A stretch of 64,000 bases of DNA from Erwinia pyri (GCF_030758455.1 NZ_CP132354.1:1-64000); one strand, 5' to 3'; positions 49,344-58,811 are shown, counted from the first letter of the stretch. Made by a program: numbers and translations. Notes: generated by a model from the sequence alone, not told the origin.

Positions 49344-50587
49344 GACCCTGTACATGATTCTGTGTAAATGCCTTTTCTCAGAAGAGACCGTCCAGGCGGT
49401 CACCGAACTCGGTAATAAAGCGGCTCATCGCCATACGCCAGTCTCTCAGCGGCATCGTCCATTTCTGTGACGCAGCCTGGATTGCCAGCCACACCACCTT
49501 TTTCACCGAGTCGTCCGTCGGGAACACCTTGCGAATGTCTGCCGGGTAAGCGAAGAACGTCACCAGGTTTGCCCAGTTTTCCTGCCAGCTCCGGCTTATC
49601 TGCGGATAACGGCCGTCCCAGGCGCTGGCGAACGCTTCCAGAGCCTGCTGGCCTGCTTCTTTCGTAGGGGCCTGATAGATGGCTTTCAGGTCGCGGGTGA
49701 CAGCTTTGTAGTCCTTCCAGGAGACGAACCGCAGGCTGTTGCGCACCATATGCACGATGCACAGCTGGATGCGGGCTTCCGGATAGACCTTGTTGATGGC
49801 GTCCGGGAAGCCTTTCAGGCCGTCGACACAGGCGATGAGGATATCGTTCAGACCGCGGTTTTTTAGTTCGGTCAGCACATTGAGCCAGAACTTCGCGCCC
49901 TCGTTTTCGGCCAGCCACATACCCAGTAGTTCTTTCTGGCCTTCGATGTTTATACCCAGGGCCAGGAACACGGATTTATTGATGACGCGACTGTCCTGCC
50001 GGACCTTCAGGACGATACAGTCAAGATAAACAATGGGATAGACTGCATCCAGTGGACGATTTTGCCATTCGGTAACCTGCTCCATCACGGCGTCGGTGAC
50101 CTTCGAGACAAGCGCCGGAGAGACATCAGCGTCATACAGCTCTTTGAACGCAGCCGCTATCTCGCGGGTGGTCATCCCTTTGGTGTATAACGATAAAATC
50201 TGGTTACCCATCCCGGTGATCCGGGTCTGGTTTTTCTTCACCAGTTGCGGTTCGAAAGAGCCATCACGATCGCGCGGCGTGCTTAGTTCCAGAGGACCAT
50301 CGCTGGTGGTAACGGTCTTTGTGGAATAACCGTTGCGGGAGTTGGCACCCGGTTTAGGCTGGTTTTTATCGTAGCCCAGATGATGGGACATTTCGGCGTT
50401 GAGCGCCGCCTCAACGCTGATTTTCTTCAGCAGGCGATCGAACTGACTGAGATCGTCGGGGGTGTTGAGATTTTTGGCCAGTTCGTTAGCCAGAGCCTGT
50501 AACTGTTTTTCGTCCATAGATTAACCTTCATTTGATGCTGGATTGAACATACCAAAATCAGGCAATTACACAAATTTATGTACAGGC
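49344..50587 (-). mobile_element. IS256-family element
   Basis: Imperfect terminal repeats: ccctgtacatgattctgtgt at 49346 and the complement gcctgtacataaatttgtgt ending at 50587. A single minus-strand transposase gene fills it. No 8-bp duplication is visible. The right end lies 5 bases from the stop codon of the ornithine-cyclodeaminase-family gene. Confidence 0.85.
49378..50517 (-). CDS. IS256-family transposase lacking the catalytic Glu segment
   Basis: A 379-residue DDE transposase: N-terminal NTPDDLSQFDRLLKKISVEA, VYLDCIVLKVRQD (first D), IACVDGLKGFPDAI (second D), IQLCIVHMVRNSLRFV. Family members then read ...YPADIRKV-IYTTNAIESLN-...-KV-FPTDDSV; here it goes directly from YPADIRKV to FPTDDSVKKVV. 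About 22 residues, including the TTNAIESLN with the third catalytic residue, are missing in frame, so the enzyme should be inactive although the frame looks intact. Confidence 0.88.
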   Translation of the reverse strand: MDEKQLQALANELAKNLNTPDDLSQFDRLLKKISVEAALNAEMSHHLGYDKNQPKPGANSRNGYSTKTVTTSDGPLELSTPRDRDGSFEPQLVKKNQTRITGMGNQILSLYTKGMTTREIAAAFKELYDADVSPALVSKVTDAVMEQVTEWQNRPLDAVYPIVYLDCIVLKVRQDSRVINKSVFLALGINIEGQKELLGMWLAENEGAKFWLNVLTELKNRGLNDILIACVDGLKGFPDAINKVYPEARIQLCIVHMVRNSLRFVSWKDYKAVTRDLKAIYQAPTKEAGQQALEAFASAWDGRYPQISRSWQENWANLVTFFAYPADIRKVFPTDDSVKKVVWLAIQAASQKWTMPLRDWRMAMSRFITEFGDRLDGLF

Positions 50588-50592
50588 TTAGC

Positions 50593-51525
50593 TTAGCTGT
50601 CAGCCGTATGAAGGTCCCATAGATTAAGCAACGCCTTTGCAATATATAGATCCTGCACCGACAGGCCTGAACTGTCGAAGATGGTGATGCCATCATTAAT
50701 TGTGCGTCCCTCAGCCCTGCCGGTCAGCACATCACCAATTGCAATAACTTCTGTATCTTTAGGAGCATGCTGAAACTCGCCAATGTGTCGCGACTGAGAA
50801 GGCAGACCGCAGAACAGGCGCGACTTAGTCAGCAATTCGGCAGGCAATTCCTGTTTGCCAGCAGCATCTGAACCCATACTCACTACGTGCGTACCCGCAC
50901 GAACCCACTCAGCCAGAAATAGCGGGCTGCGTGAAGGCGTAGCCGTGACAATTATATCCGCTTCCCGGCAGGCTTTTTCAGCATCACAGCAGTAAACGTT
51001 AATGCCCTTCTCCCGGAATTCATCCGCCATTTTCTGAGCACGTTCCGGACTGCGGCCTACAATCAGAACAGTATGAATGGGCCGGATTCTGAGCAGCGCG
51101 GCACATTCATAGCGGGCCTGATGCCCAGCACCAAACACGGCTAGTACGGCTGAATCGGGTCTGGCCAGCACGTCAGCGGCCACGGCATTCGCTGCTGCAG
51201 TCCGGAATGCATTTACCTTTCCAGCCTCAATTGCAGCATCTATTTTGCCTTTTTCCTGATCGAACAACAGGATTAAAGAGTTGTGACGCGGTATCCCAAT
51301 ATCACTGTTCCCCGGCCAGTATGAACCGACTTTAAGTCCGGCAAGCTCTGAGGTTGACGATGCTTTGATGCTGAAAGAGTTCACAGTAATTGATCCCTTA
51401 CCGTGAACTACCGGAAAATTGAGCGTGCCTGGCTCGCTGGCGGCGATCAGTGATTCCCTGATCGCGTAATAGGCCATTTCATGGCTGATGAGGGCAGCGG
51501 ACTCATGTTCAGAAATAAACTTCAC
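50593..51525 (-). CDS. Ornithine cyclodeaminase / mu-crystallin family reductase
   Basis: 310 residues. Family features: substrate region MKFISEHESAALISHEMAYY, GLKVGSYWPGN (Lys), the Rossmann loop VLAVFGAGHQARYECAALLR (GxGxQA), VLIVGRSPERAQ, and DIIVTATPSRSPLF. Members include ornithine cyclodeaminase, 1-pyrroline-2-carboxylate reductase and iminosuccinate reductase; the last two act on imines. It is the last gene of a minus-strand group with a RidA protein and a dicarboxylate symporter. Its 3' end abuts the IS256-like element, which may have trimmed it slightly. Confidence 0.88.
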   Translation of the reverse strand: MKFISEHESAALISHEMAYYAIRESLIAASEPGTLNFPVVHGKGSITVNSFSIKASSTSELAGLKVGSYWPGNSDIGIPRHNSLILLFDQEKGKIDAAIEAGKVNAFRTAAANAVAADVLARPDSAVLAVFGAGHQARYECAALLRIRPIHTVLIVGRSPERAQKMADEFREKGINVYCCDAEKACREADIIVTATPSRSPLFLAEWVRAGTHVVSMGSDAAGKQELPAELLTKSRLFCGLPSQSRHIGEFQHAPKDTEVIAIGDVLTGRAEGRTINDGITIFDSSGLSVQDLYIAKALLNLWDLHTADS

Positions 51526-51564
51526 TTAAAACTCCTGTTATATCTGGGGGCGCATAAAAATCGA

Positions 51565-51960
51565 TCAGATGACTGCCGGGACCAGCGCGACAGCTTCTAC
51601 TTCGACGGCGGAACCGTAGTGCAGCTCAGAAACGCCGGCGACTGCCCGTGAAGGACGGTAATCCTTAATCCATTCTGCGTATACCTTATTGAACTCGGGC
51701 CACAGCCCGATATCCGTCACGTAGACTCGTACCGAAACCAGTTCTCTGCGAGTTACGCCAGCCCCGGCAAGGCAGGCATCCAGATTACTGAGAACCTGAC
51801 GAACCTGTTCACCAAACGGCGCACCGGCAATCTTTTCTCCGGACGGGGTGACAGGTAATTGCCCCGAGATCCAGACGAAGCCTCCTGCCGTGCAGCTATG
51901 TGAGTAATGGCCTGCTGGCGATGCGCTTTCGGCCCCGTTCAGTACAATTTCTCTGCTCAT
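51565..51960 (-). CDS. RidA/YjgF-family enamine/imine deaminase
   Basis: 131 residues with the RidA trimer-fold pattern: GHYSHSCTAGGFVWISGQLP, QVRQVLSNLDACLAGAGVTR, VRVYVTDIGLWPEFNKVYAE and RPSRAVAGVSELHYG, including the conserved Arg (SRAV). The ATG at 51960 is chosen over the longer opening at 52008 because homologues start near this Met. RidA hydrolyses reactive enamine/imine products of PLP enzymes, which suits its neighbour, an imine reductase-family protein. Confidence 0.9.
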   Translation of the reverse strand: MSREIVLNGAESASPAGHYSHSCTAGGFVWISGQLPVTPSGEKIAGAPFGEQVRQVLSNLDACLAGAGVTRRELVSVRVYVTDIGLWPEFNKVYAEWIKDYRPSRAVAGVSELHYGSAVEVEAVALVPAVI

Positions 51961-52010
51961 GATTTGTTCTCCAGCGTATTGTGATTTTGACAGACTGGCC
52001 CGTGACATTT

Positions 52011-53282
52011 TCAGGGTTCATCACGCTGGGCCAGTGGAGTAGCTACGGCATCTGCGCGTTCCTTTCGCCACCAGGATATGGCCATGGTGGCTACGCCGTT
52101 GCCCAGAACGTTTACGGAGGCACGCATGGTGTCCATCAGGCGATCAACGCCAAGGATGAAAGCCAGACCCTCAAGCGGAATGTTAGGCAACATCAGTAAA
52201 GTCGCTGATAGTGTCACAAAGGATCCGCCCGTGATGCCGGCAACACCTTTTGACGTCAGAAGGAAGACAAACAGCAGGCTTGCCTGCTCGCCAAAACTGA
52301 GATCAAGCCCCCCCGCTTGGGCGATAAACAGTGCAGCCAGAGTCAGGTAAATAGAGGCACCATCAAGGTTAAGTGAATAACCGGCCGGTACAACAAACCC
52401 AACCGTTGTGCGCTGGCAGCCCGCCTGCTCAAGTTTATTCATCAGACCCGGCAGGGCAGCCTCGGAGGAGCAAGTTGTAAAGGCAATAATCAGCTCTTCA
52501 CGAATGTGTTTAATAAACCAAAAAAGGTTAAATCGGGTCAGACGTGCAACGATTGTAAAAATCACGAGCACCATGAAAAGCCCCCCGAGATAGGCCAGCC
52601 CTACAAGTTCCAGAAGGGGCAGTAAGGCATGGGGGCCATATTTACCGAGCATGAACGCCGCGGCGCCGAAAACGCCGATCGGAGCAAGTTTGAGGATGAT
52701 CCCAACCACTTTGAAAGTGGCATCGCTGAGCACGTTGACAAAATCCACTACCGGTTTCGCCTTTTCACCCATGGCGAAGAGTGCGTATCCAAACAGCAGG
52801 GAAACCAGAAGCACCTGCAGCATGACACCGCTGGCAAGGGCATCCACTACCGTTTTCGGTATAATGCTCAGGAAGAAATCCACTGTTCCGGTCGGAGAAT
52901 GAGGTGTACTTACTGCGGCTGCAGCATCAGCATGTATGTGAAGACCTTTTCCTGGTTCAAATATATTTCCAAGCACCAGCCCGGTCAGGAGGGCTATCGT
53001 GCTAACAATTTCAAAATACACCACCGCAATGAGACCCGTTCTGCCTAGGCCCGATCCCTCTTTCATTTGCGCGAAACCACTGATGACCGTCAGACAAACG
53101 ATTAGTCCGGCCACCATTTTGATCAGGCTGACAAAGCTCTTTGCAAGGGGATTCAGCTGAGCGCCCAAGTCTGGCCACAGCAGTCCGGTTATACTTCCCA
53201 TTATGAGACCTACAACAAGCTGAAAAGTCAGGGAATAATAGAACGGCTTTTTGGTTGAGTTCACTAAAGTGGATGAGGACAT
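52011..53282 (-). CDS. Dicarboxylate/amino acid:cation symporter (DctA/GltP family)
   Basis: A 423-residue membrane protein with the glutamate/aspartate transporter pattern: PFYYSLTFQLVVGLIMGSIT N-terminus, FLSIIPKTVVDALASG, the hairpin TTCSSEAALPGLMNKLEQAG and the substrate site VPAGYSLNLDGASIYLTLAA. It would import aspartate, glutamate, hydroxyaspartate or C4-dicarboxylates with H+ or Na+. It is the first gene of the three-gene minus-strand group and divergent from the YheO-like regulator. Confidence 0.92.
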   Translation of the reverse strand: MSSSTLVNSTKKPFYYSLTFQLVVGLIMGSITGLLWPDLGAQLNPLAKSFVSLIKMVAGLIVCLTVISGFAQMKEGSGLGRTGLIAVVYFEIVSTIALLTGLVLGNIFEPGKGLHIHADAAAAVSTPHSPTGTVDFFLSIIPKTVVDALASGVMLQVLLVSLLFGYALFAMGEKAKPVVDFVNVLSDATFKVVGIILKLAPIGVFGAAAFMLGKYGPHALLPLLELVGLAYLGGLFMVLVIFTIVARLTRFNLFWFIKHIREELIIAFTTCSSEAALPGLMNKLEQAGCQRTTVGFVVPAGYSLNLDGASIYLTLAALFIAQAGGLDLSFGEQASLLFVFLLTSKGVAGITGGSFVTLSATLLMLPNIPLEGLAFILGVDRLMDTMRASVNVLGNGVATMAISWWRKERADAVATPLAQRDEP

Positions 53283-53613
53283 ACACTCTCCGTCTAAATG
53301 GTCGCCTTAGGCGTTTTGGTATCAATGATCCGCTGTCTAACGGATTGTCTGGCGCGCCCACTTCCGTGTAGTTCCCTAATTAAAGCGCGATACACTATGT
53401 ATAAAATAATACGTTTTGTGTAATCTTTTTTTCTTATATATTTCAGATATGAAACTGTCTACAGATAGCCATAAAATTTGCGCAGGATTGAGACGTTCAT
53501 TATCCTGGTCACCAGGAACCCCGCAGATGCGGTTGCGTTTCACCTGACACGCTGACATTTATGGTAATCTTGGAAAATAAGCGAGATGCTAATAACTATT
53601 TTTAATCAAACGC

Positions 53614-54264
53614 TTGCGGGAGAGTGGTATGAAGGCCTCTGAAAACAGTTTTTTATTGTCTCAGCTGGAATCGATTGCAGAAGGTTTGAGCAAAACTTTT
53701 GCCCCGTTCTGCGAAGTAGTGGTTCATGATCTGAAAACGCCTGATCATGCAGTTCTTTCCATCCGTAATAATCTCTCTGGCCGTCAACCTGGCGATCCGG
53801 CCACAGAGCTTGGCCTTGCCCGTATCAGCTCTCCTGAATTTCCGAATATCATTGCGAATTACGCCAATAAATTTTCCGATGGCAGGCCTGCAAAAAGTAC
53901 CTCTATTGGTATCAAAAATGAGGCAGGTGAATATGTTGCCGCAATATGCCTGAATGTTGATATGACCCTGTTCAGAGGCATGCAGAATGCCCTCGCACAG
54001 TTCACCAGCCTCAGCAATAACAGCGTCAGCGAAAATCTGGAGCCAGCCGGAACGGAAATGATCAGACAGCGGATAGAACAGTACGCTGCGCGGCTCGCAA
54101 CGACCCCGCGCTCACTGAGCGTGCATGACAGAAAGCAACTTGTTACTGAACTAAAATCAAGTGGCCTGCTTGAGGTCAGGAAGGCGATGGAGACGGTTTC
54201 CCAGCATCTGGGGATATCGCGCGCTACTGCCTACCTGTATGCGAGAAGCGACACAACTCAGTAA
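53614..54264 (+). CDS. YheO/DauR-like PAS-HTH transcriptional regulator
   Basis: 216 residues. N-terminal PAS-like (YheO) domain: ESIAEGLSKTFAPFCEVVVH, VLSIRNNLSGRQPGDPATEL, IKNEAGEYVAAICLNVD. C-terminal HTH: SGLLEVRKAMETVSQHLGIS then RATAYLYAR. DauR, of this family, represses D-arginine catabolism. The ATG is at 53614 or the Met at 53629. Divergent from the symporter group across a 330-base gap which presumably holds the operator, so a role as its repressor is likely. Confidence 0.88.
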   Translation: MRESGMKASENSFLLSQLESIAEGLSKTFAPFCEVVVHDLKTPDHAVLSIRNNLSGRQPGDPATELGLARISSPEFPNIIANYANKFSDGRPAKSTSIGIKNEAGEYVAAICLNVDMTLFRGMQNALAQFTSLSNNSVSENLEPAGTEMIRQRIEQYAARLATTPRSLSVHDRKQLVTELKSSGLLEVRKAMETVSQHLGISRATAYLYARSDTTQ

Positions 54265-54284
54265 ATCAATTCACCCTAAGCCTG

Positions 54285-54890
54285 CTTATTCAGGTTCAGC
54301 CCGGTCAGTTATCGAGAGCATGTTCTGCTGGTGTCTGAAAACCTGCTGAAGCAGGACTTTTACACCAGTGGACTGAACCAAAATGGGTGGGTAAAACACG
54401 TAATTACGCACTGTTGAAAGCTGGCTGTACCTAGCAGTGGTGATTGACCTGTAGTCACAGGCTGTTATCGGCTGGTCGATGTCATCCACGGATGACGGCA
54501 CAGCTGGCCTGTTAGTCGCTACAAATGGCGCTCTGACGGCGTAAACGCCCGGGAAATATCATTGTCCAAACGTATCATAGTGGCCAATACTGTTCAGCAG
54601 ATTATCAGACGTTGGTGAGGCGACATAATTTGCGTGGCAGCATGAGCGCCAGAGGCTGTTATGACGGCAATGCATTCGCGGAAAGCTTTTCCGCACGCTG
54701 AAGCTGGAATGTATCCACGGTGAACGCTTGATCAACAGGGAAATGATGCGAACGATGGTGTTCAGTGATATTTGGTGCGATTACAATCGGTGGCGGAGGC
54801 ACAGTGCCAGACTCTGCCCGGAACAATCTGAAAACCAGAATATCACTCAGGGCCATGTCCACATTACGTGGATAGGATCATTAGAAATAA
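54285..54890 (+). pseudogene. IS3 orfB relic
   Basis: Sequence parallels the 3' half of the IS3 copy at 38480-39066: ctgaaaacctgctgaagcag (54337), gtgattgacctgtagtcaca (54439), cgtggcagcatgagcgcc, and the terminal ...atgtccacatta...gataggatca (ending 54890). Many stops and small deletions. The 5' half is missing. Confidence 0.85.
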
Positions 54891-55227
54891 TATGCAGCAC
54901 AAACTTCCCCCCATGCTCTGTTTTTCCTCTTCAGCTGCATACGACGCAACGTCAGAAACATTGAGCTCACTTGGATCGACATGCATTCCATCACAAGACT
55001 GCACGATATTGACGACCGCAAGCCCTGTAAACAACAAGGAACTTTACATATTAAAGTTGGTAAAACGGCTTGTGGCGTTCGATTCCCGAGGAGAGAGCGG
55101 AACCAATTTTGATGTAGTACCGATTCAAATGCATCAATACGGCTGCCCTGTAAACTTATGCTTTCTATGCAAGCGAATAAAAGCAGAGACGGCACCAGGC
55201 CGTCTTGTACATTAGTAATATTGAAGT
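54891..55227. other. Intergenic region, no supported gene
   Basis: Overlapping frames on both strands (54868-55215 plus, 54881-55195 minus) show no recognisable features and odd composition. Nothing else seen. Confidence 0.4.
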
Positions 55228-55896
55228 CTAGGACCGACTTAGGGACGCAATATCTTGCAACAGCGGGTCGAGCGTGAAGCGCTCTATGAAAGGACTCGGC
55301 GCACCTTCAGGTGCAGTTAACCCAACCCTATTGTGCCAGTACGTGGGCAACCCCACCTTCTGCGTCCCAAACATGTCATAAGCAGAGCCGGCAACAAATA
55401 TAGCCTCGGCAGGCATAAAGCCGGCATTACGCAACGCCAGAAGATATGGTTCAGGATGCGGCTTGTAAAAACCAGCCTGTTCGGAAGTCACGACGACATC
55501 GAAGGGAACGCCAACAAGATCAGCGGCAATGCGGCCGAGGCGCTGCGAGCAGTTGGTGACCACACCTAATTTGTAATGTGGTTGAAGCTCCTTAAGTACC
55601 CGCTTAACTTCAGGCCAAGCTTGCAATTCGGTCCAGCGTTCTTCCAGTGTATGAGCGAACTTAGCTTCAAGCCCGACACTCACTGCAGCTTCCTCAACCA
55701 ATGTCTCATATGGTCGATAAGAACCACATCCGTAGGTTGCTTTTAGATAAGCCCCCCGCCAAATTCTGCCTTTTTCTTCGGAACCAGCAACCGAATTCCA
55801 CAGAGTCCAAGAGTCAAGAAGAGCAGTGAGCAAGTCAAAAAGGACAATTTTGACAGGCCCTTGCTTATGGATGATGTCAGGCGTTTTCATGTACAA
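55228..55896 (-). CDS. HAD-superfamily hydrolase, haloacid-dehalogenase-like
   Basis: 222 residues. Motif I VLFDLLTALLD (nucleophile Asp followed by Leu, not the DxD of phosphatases), motif II LGVVTNCSQRLG, motif III Lys in GFYKPHPEPY, and motif IV AIFVAGSAYDMFGTQKVGLP then YWHNR as in L-2-haloacid dehalogenases. It overlaps the start of the neighbouring RidA gene's end by about 10 bases, so it is the third gene of the DSD1-RidA-HAD operon. Substrate unknown. Confidence 0.88.
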   Translation of the reverse strand: MYMKTPDIIHKQGPVKIVLFDLLTALLDSWTLWNSVAGSEEKGRIWRGAYLKATYGCGSYRPYETLVEEAAVSVGLEAKFAHTLEERWTELQAWPEVKRVLKELQPHYKLGVVTNCSQRLGRIAADLVGVPFDVVVTSEQAGFYKPHPEPYLLALRNAGFMPAEAIFVAGSAYDMFGTQKVGLPTYWHNRVGLTAPEGAPSPFIERFTLDPLLQDIASLSRS

Positions 55897-56300
55897 TATC
55901 CTTGTTCAGATTGATTGAGTGCTGCTTTTCCTGATATCTCTATCAAGGCACCACCTGATATCTCTATCAAGGCACCACAAGGAATGATCGTTCTAGCCGG
56001 ACGATGTATAATCATCACTTCCGAATAGACCCTGTTGACCGACGGCCAGTCAGCAACGTCTACAATGTGAATTGGTACATTCACCAACTGCTCAAGCGTA
56101 GCTTCTTCCTGAGCAAGCACTGTGGACAGGTTTTGCATGGATCGACACGTCTGCGCCTCTAAACCCTGTGGGAACTGGCCGGTCTCAGGCAAAAACGGCA
56201 GCTGTCCGGACACAAACAGTAACTGCCCTGCGACAACGCCGTAAGAATAATGGTCACCAAGTGGCGACAACTTACTACCGGAAACTAGTGTCATTTTCAT
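55887..56300 (-). CDS. RidA-family protein with an internal 8-residue tandem duplication
   Basis: 137 residues. RidA features: DHYSYGVVAGQLLFVSGQLP, QTCRSMQNLSTVLAQEEATL, VPIHIVDVADWPSVNRVYSE, RPARTIIPCGALIEISG with the conserved Arg. The block GALIEISG appears twice in a row, encoded by an exact 24-bp tandem repeat at 55931-55978, in the last core strand of the fold. The extra strand could disturb trimer packing. It lies between the PLP enzyme and the HAD gene. Confidence 0.88.
   Translation of the reverse strand: MKMTLVSGSKLSPLGDHYSYGVVAGQLLFVSGQLPFLPETGQFPQGLEAQTCRSMQNLSTVLAQEEATLEQLVNVPIHIVDVADWPSVNRVYSEVMIIHRPARTIIPCGALIEISGGALIEISGKAALNQSEQGYCT
55931..55978. repeat. 24-bp exact tandem duplication in ridA-like gene
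   Basis: ctgatatctctatcaaggca plus ccac occurs twice head to tail (55931-55954 and 55955-55978) and keeps the frame. Its exactness implies a recent event or an assembly artefact. Confidence 0.9.
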
Positions 56301-56327
56301 CCACCGAAGAAATATGAATGACCTTAA

Positions 56328-57461
56328 CTACCAGCCAGTGATACGCGGCCAGTACTCGACTTTGCGAATGTTATTTGCTAAGACGTGATAACCAGTGTGT
56401 TGTGCCGACGTTGCGCATGCATGATTTGGCAGTATACGCAACAGCGTACCCAGTGGTGGTAACTGAGAAGGTTCAAGTCTGCCGGAGCGCGAAGAGATTA
56501 TGCCGTGTTCTTGATTGGTAGCGCTGACTATCAGGTCTTGTAGTGGACGCCCGCTCACATCACAAACCACGCCATAACCTTGGTCTACCGCCTGCTTTGC
56601 AGTACCACGATCACGGGATAAAGCCATCCATCCGGAATCCGTAATGATCCATCCCTTCTCTGGCTGATGCCCGATAACAGTCGTCAGGACCGACACAGCA
56701 ATGTCTTGCTCCCTGCAAACTCCCAAGCCTGCCATAACCAGATCGAAAAAAGCGAAGACGCCCGCTCGAACCTCTGTAACTCCTCGTAAATCTTCAGTAA
56801 ACAATGCTGTAGGGGTTGAGCCAATACTGACAATGGAGAGATCAAAGCCAGCTTCTGACAAACTTTCCCTGGCCCGGACAATAGCGTCTCTTTCCTGCAC
56901 TGCACATGCCTGAATTTCTGTGAGGGATTTGCAGTCATAGGATTTACCTGCATGCGTCATGATCCCACACAGCTCGACCCCAGTACCGCCGAGCAATTGT
57001 GCAATTTTAATAAGCATTGGGGATCTAGGGGAAAGTCCAGAGCGATGTCCATCACAATCAATTTCGAGCAAGACCTCAAATCGATAGCCTGAGCTGCGAG
57101 CAAACTCTACCAGCTGTCTTGCCGTTTCGAGATTGTCCAGCACGAGTTTGAGCTGTGCACCTTTCGAAATCAGTGTGGCAGCGTGAGCAAATTTGTTGTG
57201 AGCGATGCCAACTCCATAGAGGATGTCGGTAAACCCGGCTTCGAGGAAAAAATCAGCCTCACGTAACGTGGAGACGGTGATCGGCCCTCGTCCCTCTGCA
57301 AACAGCCGCTCACTGATCTCAAGACATTTGTTGGTCTTCACATGAGGACGCAGCACGACGTCGAATGCCTTCAGTTTTTCTCCCATCCTGCGGATATTGG
57401 CATCGAGCTTATCTCGATCTAACAGTAGGGCAGGGGTTTCAATTTGTTCGATTAATTGCAT
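56328..57461 (-). CDS. DSD1-type PLP enzyme (D-threonine aldolase / D-serine or hydroxyaspartate dehydratase family)
   Basis: 377 residues. Fold III PLP enzyme: N-terminal ETPALLLDRDKLDANIRRM, the PLP Lys in LRPHVKTNK (residues about 58-66), LLEIDCDGHRSGL, GIMTHAGKSY, SIGSTPTA phosphate loop and the C-terminal metal site PNHACAT (His and Cys). Members split D-threonine or dehydrate D-serine / threo-3-hydroxyaspartate, releasing enamine that RidA would hydrolyse; a RidA gene follows. Divergent from a LysR regulator that probably controls the operon. Confidence 0.9.
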   Translation of the reverse strand: MQLIEQIETPALLLDRDKLDANIRRMGEKLKAFDVVLRPHVKTNKCLEISERLFAEGRGPITVSTLREADFFLEAGFTDILYGVGIAHNKFAHAATLISKGAQLKLVLDNLETARQLVEFARSSGYRFEVLLEIDCDGHRSGLSPRSPMLIKIAQLLGGTGVELCGIMTHAGKSYDCKSLTEIQACAVQERDAIVRARESLSEAGFDLSIVSIGSTPTALFTEDLRGVTEVRAGVFAFFDLVMAGLGVCREQDIAVSVLTTVIGHQPEKGWIITDSGWMALSRDRGTAKQAVDQGYGVVCDVSGRPLQDLIVSATNQEHGIISSRSGRLEPSQLPPLGTLLRILPNHACATSAQHTGYHVLANNIRKVEYWPRITGW

Positions 57462-57548
57462 ATGTGACCTCCTTAGTTATTGCCATTCTATTGTTCTCGA
57501 TATAGATTGGAATTTAATAATTATAAATCTAGGATTCAGATAAACTTA

Positions 57549-58454
57549 ATGAATGAAGTTATTGACCTCCGATTTCTTCTCACGATCCGTGAATGTTACA
57601 GCTTGCTGGCGGCCTCGCGTAAGCTCGGTTTGACGCCTTCGGCTGTTACTCAACGGCTACAACAGATGGAACGGCGGCTGTCAATACGACTCCTCGACCG
57701 TTCGTCTCGTCAGCTTCGATTCACTGACGAGGGTGAGCTACTATGTCTTCGTGGCGCTGATCTCGTCGAGCAGTTCGATGCGCTCTTGGAGGATCTGGAA
57801 GAACGGCGACATGGCTTCGTCGGCAAGCTGAAAGTCAACGCTCCATTCGGGTTTGGGCGACATCATGTAGCGCCCGCGGCTGCAGAATTTCAGCGAATGC
57901 ATCCCGAAATCGAAATTGCTCTCAGTCTGTCGGAGCAGCCCATGGTTGAGGTCAATGACCGGTTTGACGTTGTAGTTCATATTGGACAACTACGCTCATC
58001 GAATATGGTCGCCCATGTGGTTGCGCCCAATCGAAGGTATGTTTGCGCCTCACCCGAATTCATTGGGCGTTATGGGTCACCCGAACATCCGGAGGATTTG
58101 AGTGCCCTACCGTGTATCGCGCTACGTGAAAACAACGAGGATGTTACACGTTGGTCATTTAGCCGCTCAGGAAAGATGCTTAATGTCCGAATTCGTCCTG
58201 CATTAAGCTGTAACGATGGCAGTGCAATACGAAAATGGGCATGTGACGGTCACGGTATTATCATGCGCTCAGAGTGGGATGTTGCGGAGTCGTTGGCGAA
58301 TGGCACTCTCGTGCGATTACTACCCGGCTGGAAGCTGCCAGACGCCGATATTGTCGCACTCACGCACCAGCGCGAAGGGTTGCCTGCCAGGACGACAAAT
58401 TTCCTACGCTTTCTTCAATCTCGCTTCCGTCCGCACCCAAGTTGGCGGGAATAA
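57549..58454 (+). CDS. LysR-family transcriptional regulator
   Basis: 301 residues from the ATG at 57549 (MNEVIDLRFLLTIRECYSLL). HTH: SLLAASRKLGLTPSAVTQRL and QQMERRLSIRLLDRSSRQLR; effector-binding domain from about residue 90 (GKLKVNAPFGFGRHHVAPAA). Divergent from the DSD1 gene, 87 bases apart, the classical LysR arrangement. An upstream in-frame opening at 57480 is rejected because it lies outside the HTH alignment. Confidence 0.92.
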   Translation: MNEVIDLRFLLTIRECYSLLAASRKLGLTPSAVTQRLQQMERRLSIRLLDRSSRQLRFTDEGELLCLRGADLVEQFDALLEDLEERRHGFVGKLKVNAPFGFGRHHVAPAAAEFQRMHPEIEIALSLSEQPMVEVNDRFDVVVHIGQLRSSNMVAHVVAPNRRYVCASPEFIGRYGSPEHPEDLSALPCIALRENNEDVTRWSFSRSGKMLNVRIRPALSCNDGSAIRKWACDGHGIIMRSEWDVAESLANGTLVRLLPGWKLPDADIVALTHQREGLPARTTNFLRFLQSRFRPHPSWRE

Positions 58455-58547
58455 TAAAGCTAAGCTTCTTCTAGACTGACCTGCTCCCCGTTGATTAATA
58501 CACCGCGATGTCAGTAATGTCTTCATCAGTCACATGAGGACATCCCC

Positions 58548-58811
58548 ATGAAGAAGCGATTTTCCGACCAACAGATCATCAGTATTCTCCGCGAGGCCGA
58601 AGCCGGGGTTTCGGCCAGGGAACTCTGCCGCAAGCATGCTATTTCAGACGCTACCTTCTATACCTGGTGCAAGAAGTTTGGCGGTATGGAAGTGCCTGAG
58701 GTTAAACGTCTGAAGTCGCCTGATGAAGAGAACGCTCGCCTCAAGAAGCTGCTTGCTGAAGCCATGCTGGATAAGGAGGCGCTTCAGGTGGCTCTGGGCC
58801 GAAAGTTCTGA
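58548..58811 (+). CDS. IS1222-like transposase OrfA
   Basis: 87 residues: [23 protein letters not shown] ... [18 protein letters not shown] and leucine zipper [20 protein letters not shown]. OrfB follows in another frame, so a fused OrfAB is expected by ribosomal frameshifting. Confidence 0.9.
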   Translation: MKKRFSDQQIISILREAEAGVSARELCRKHAISDATFYTWCKKFGGMEVPEVKRLKSPDEENARLKKLLAEAMLDKEALQVALGRKF

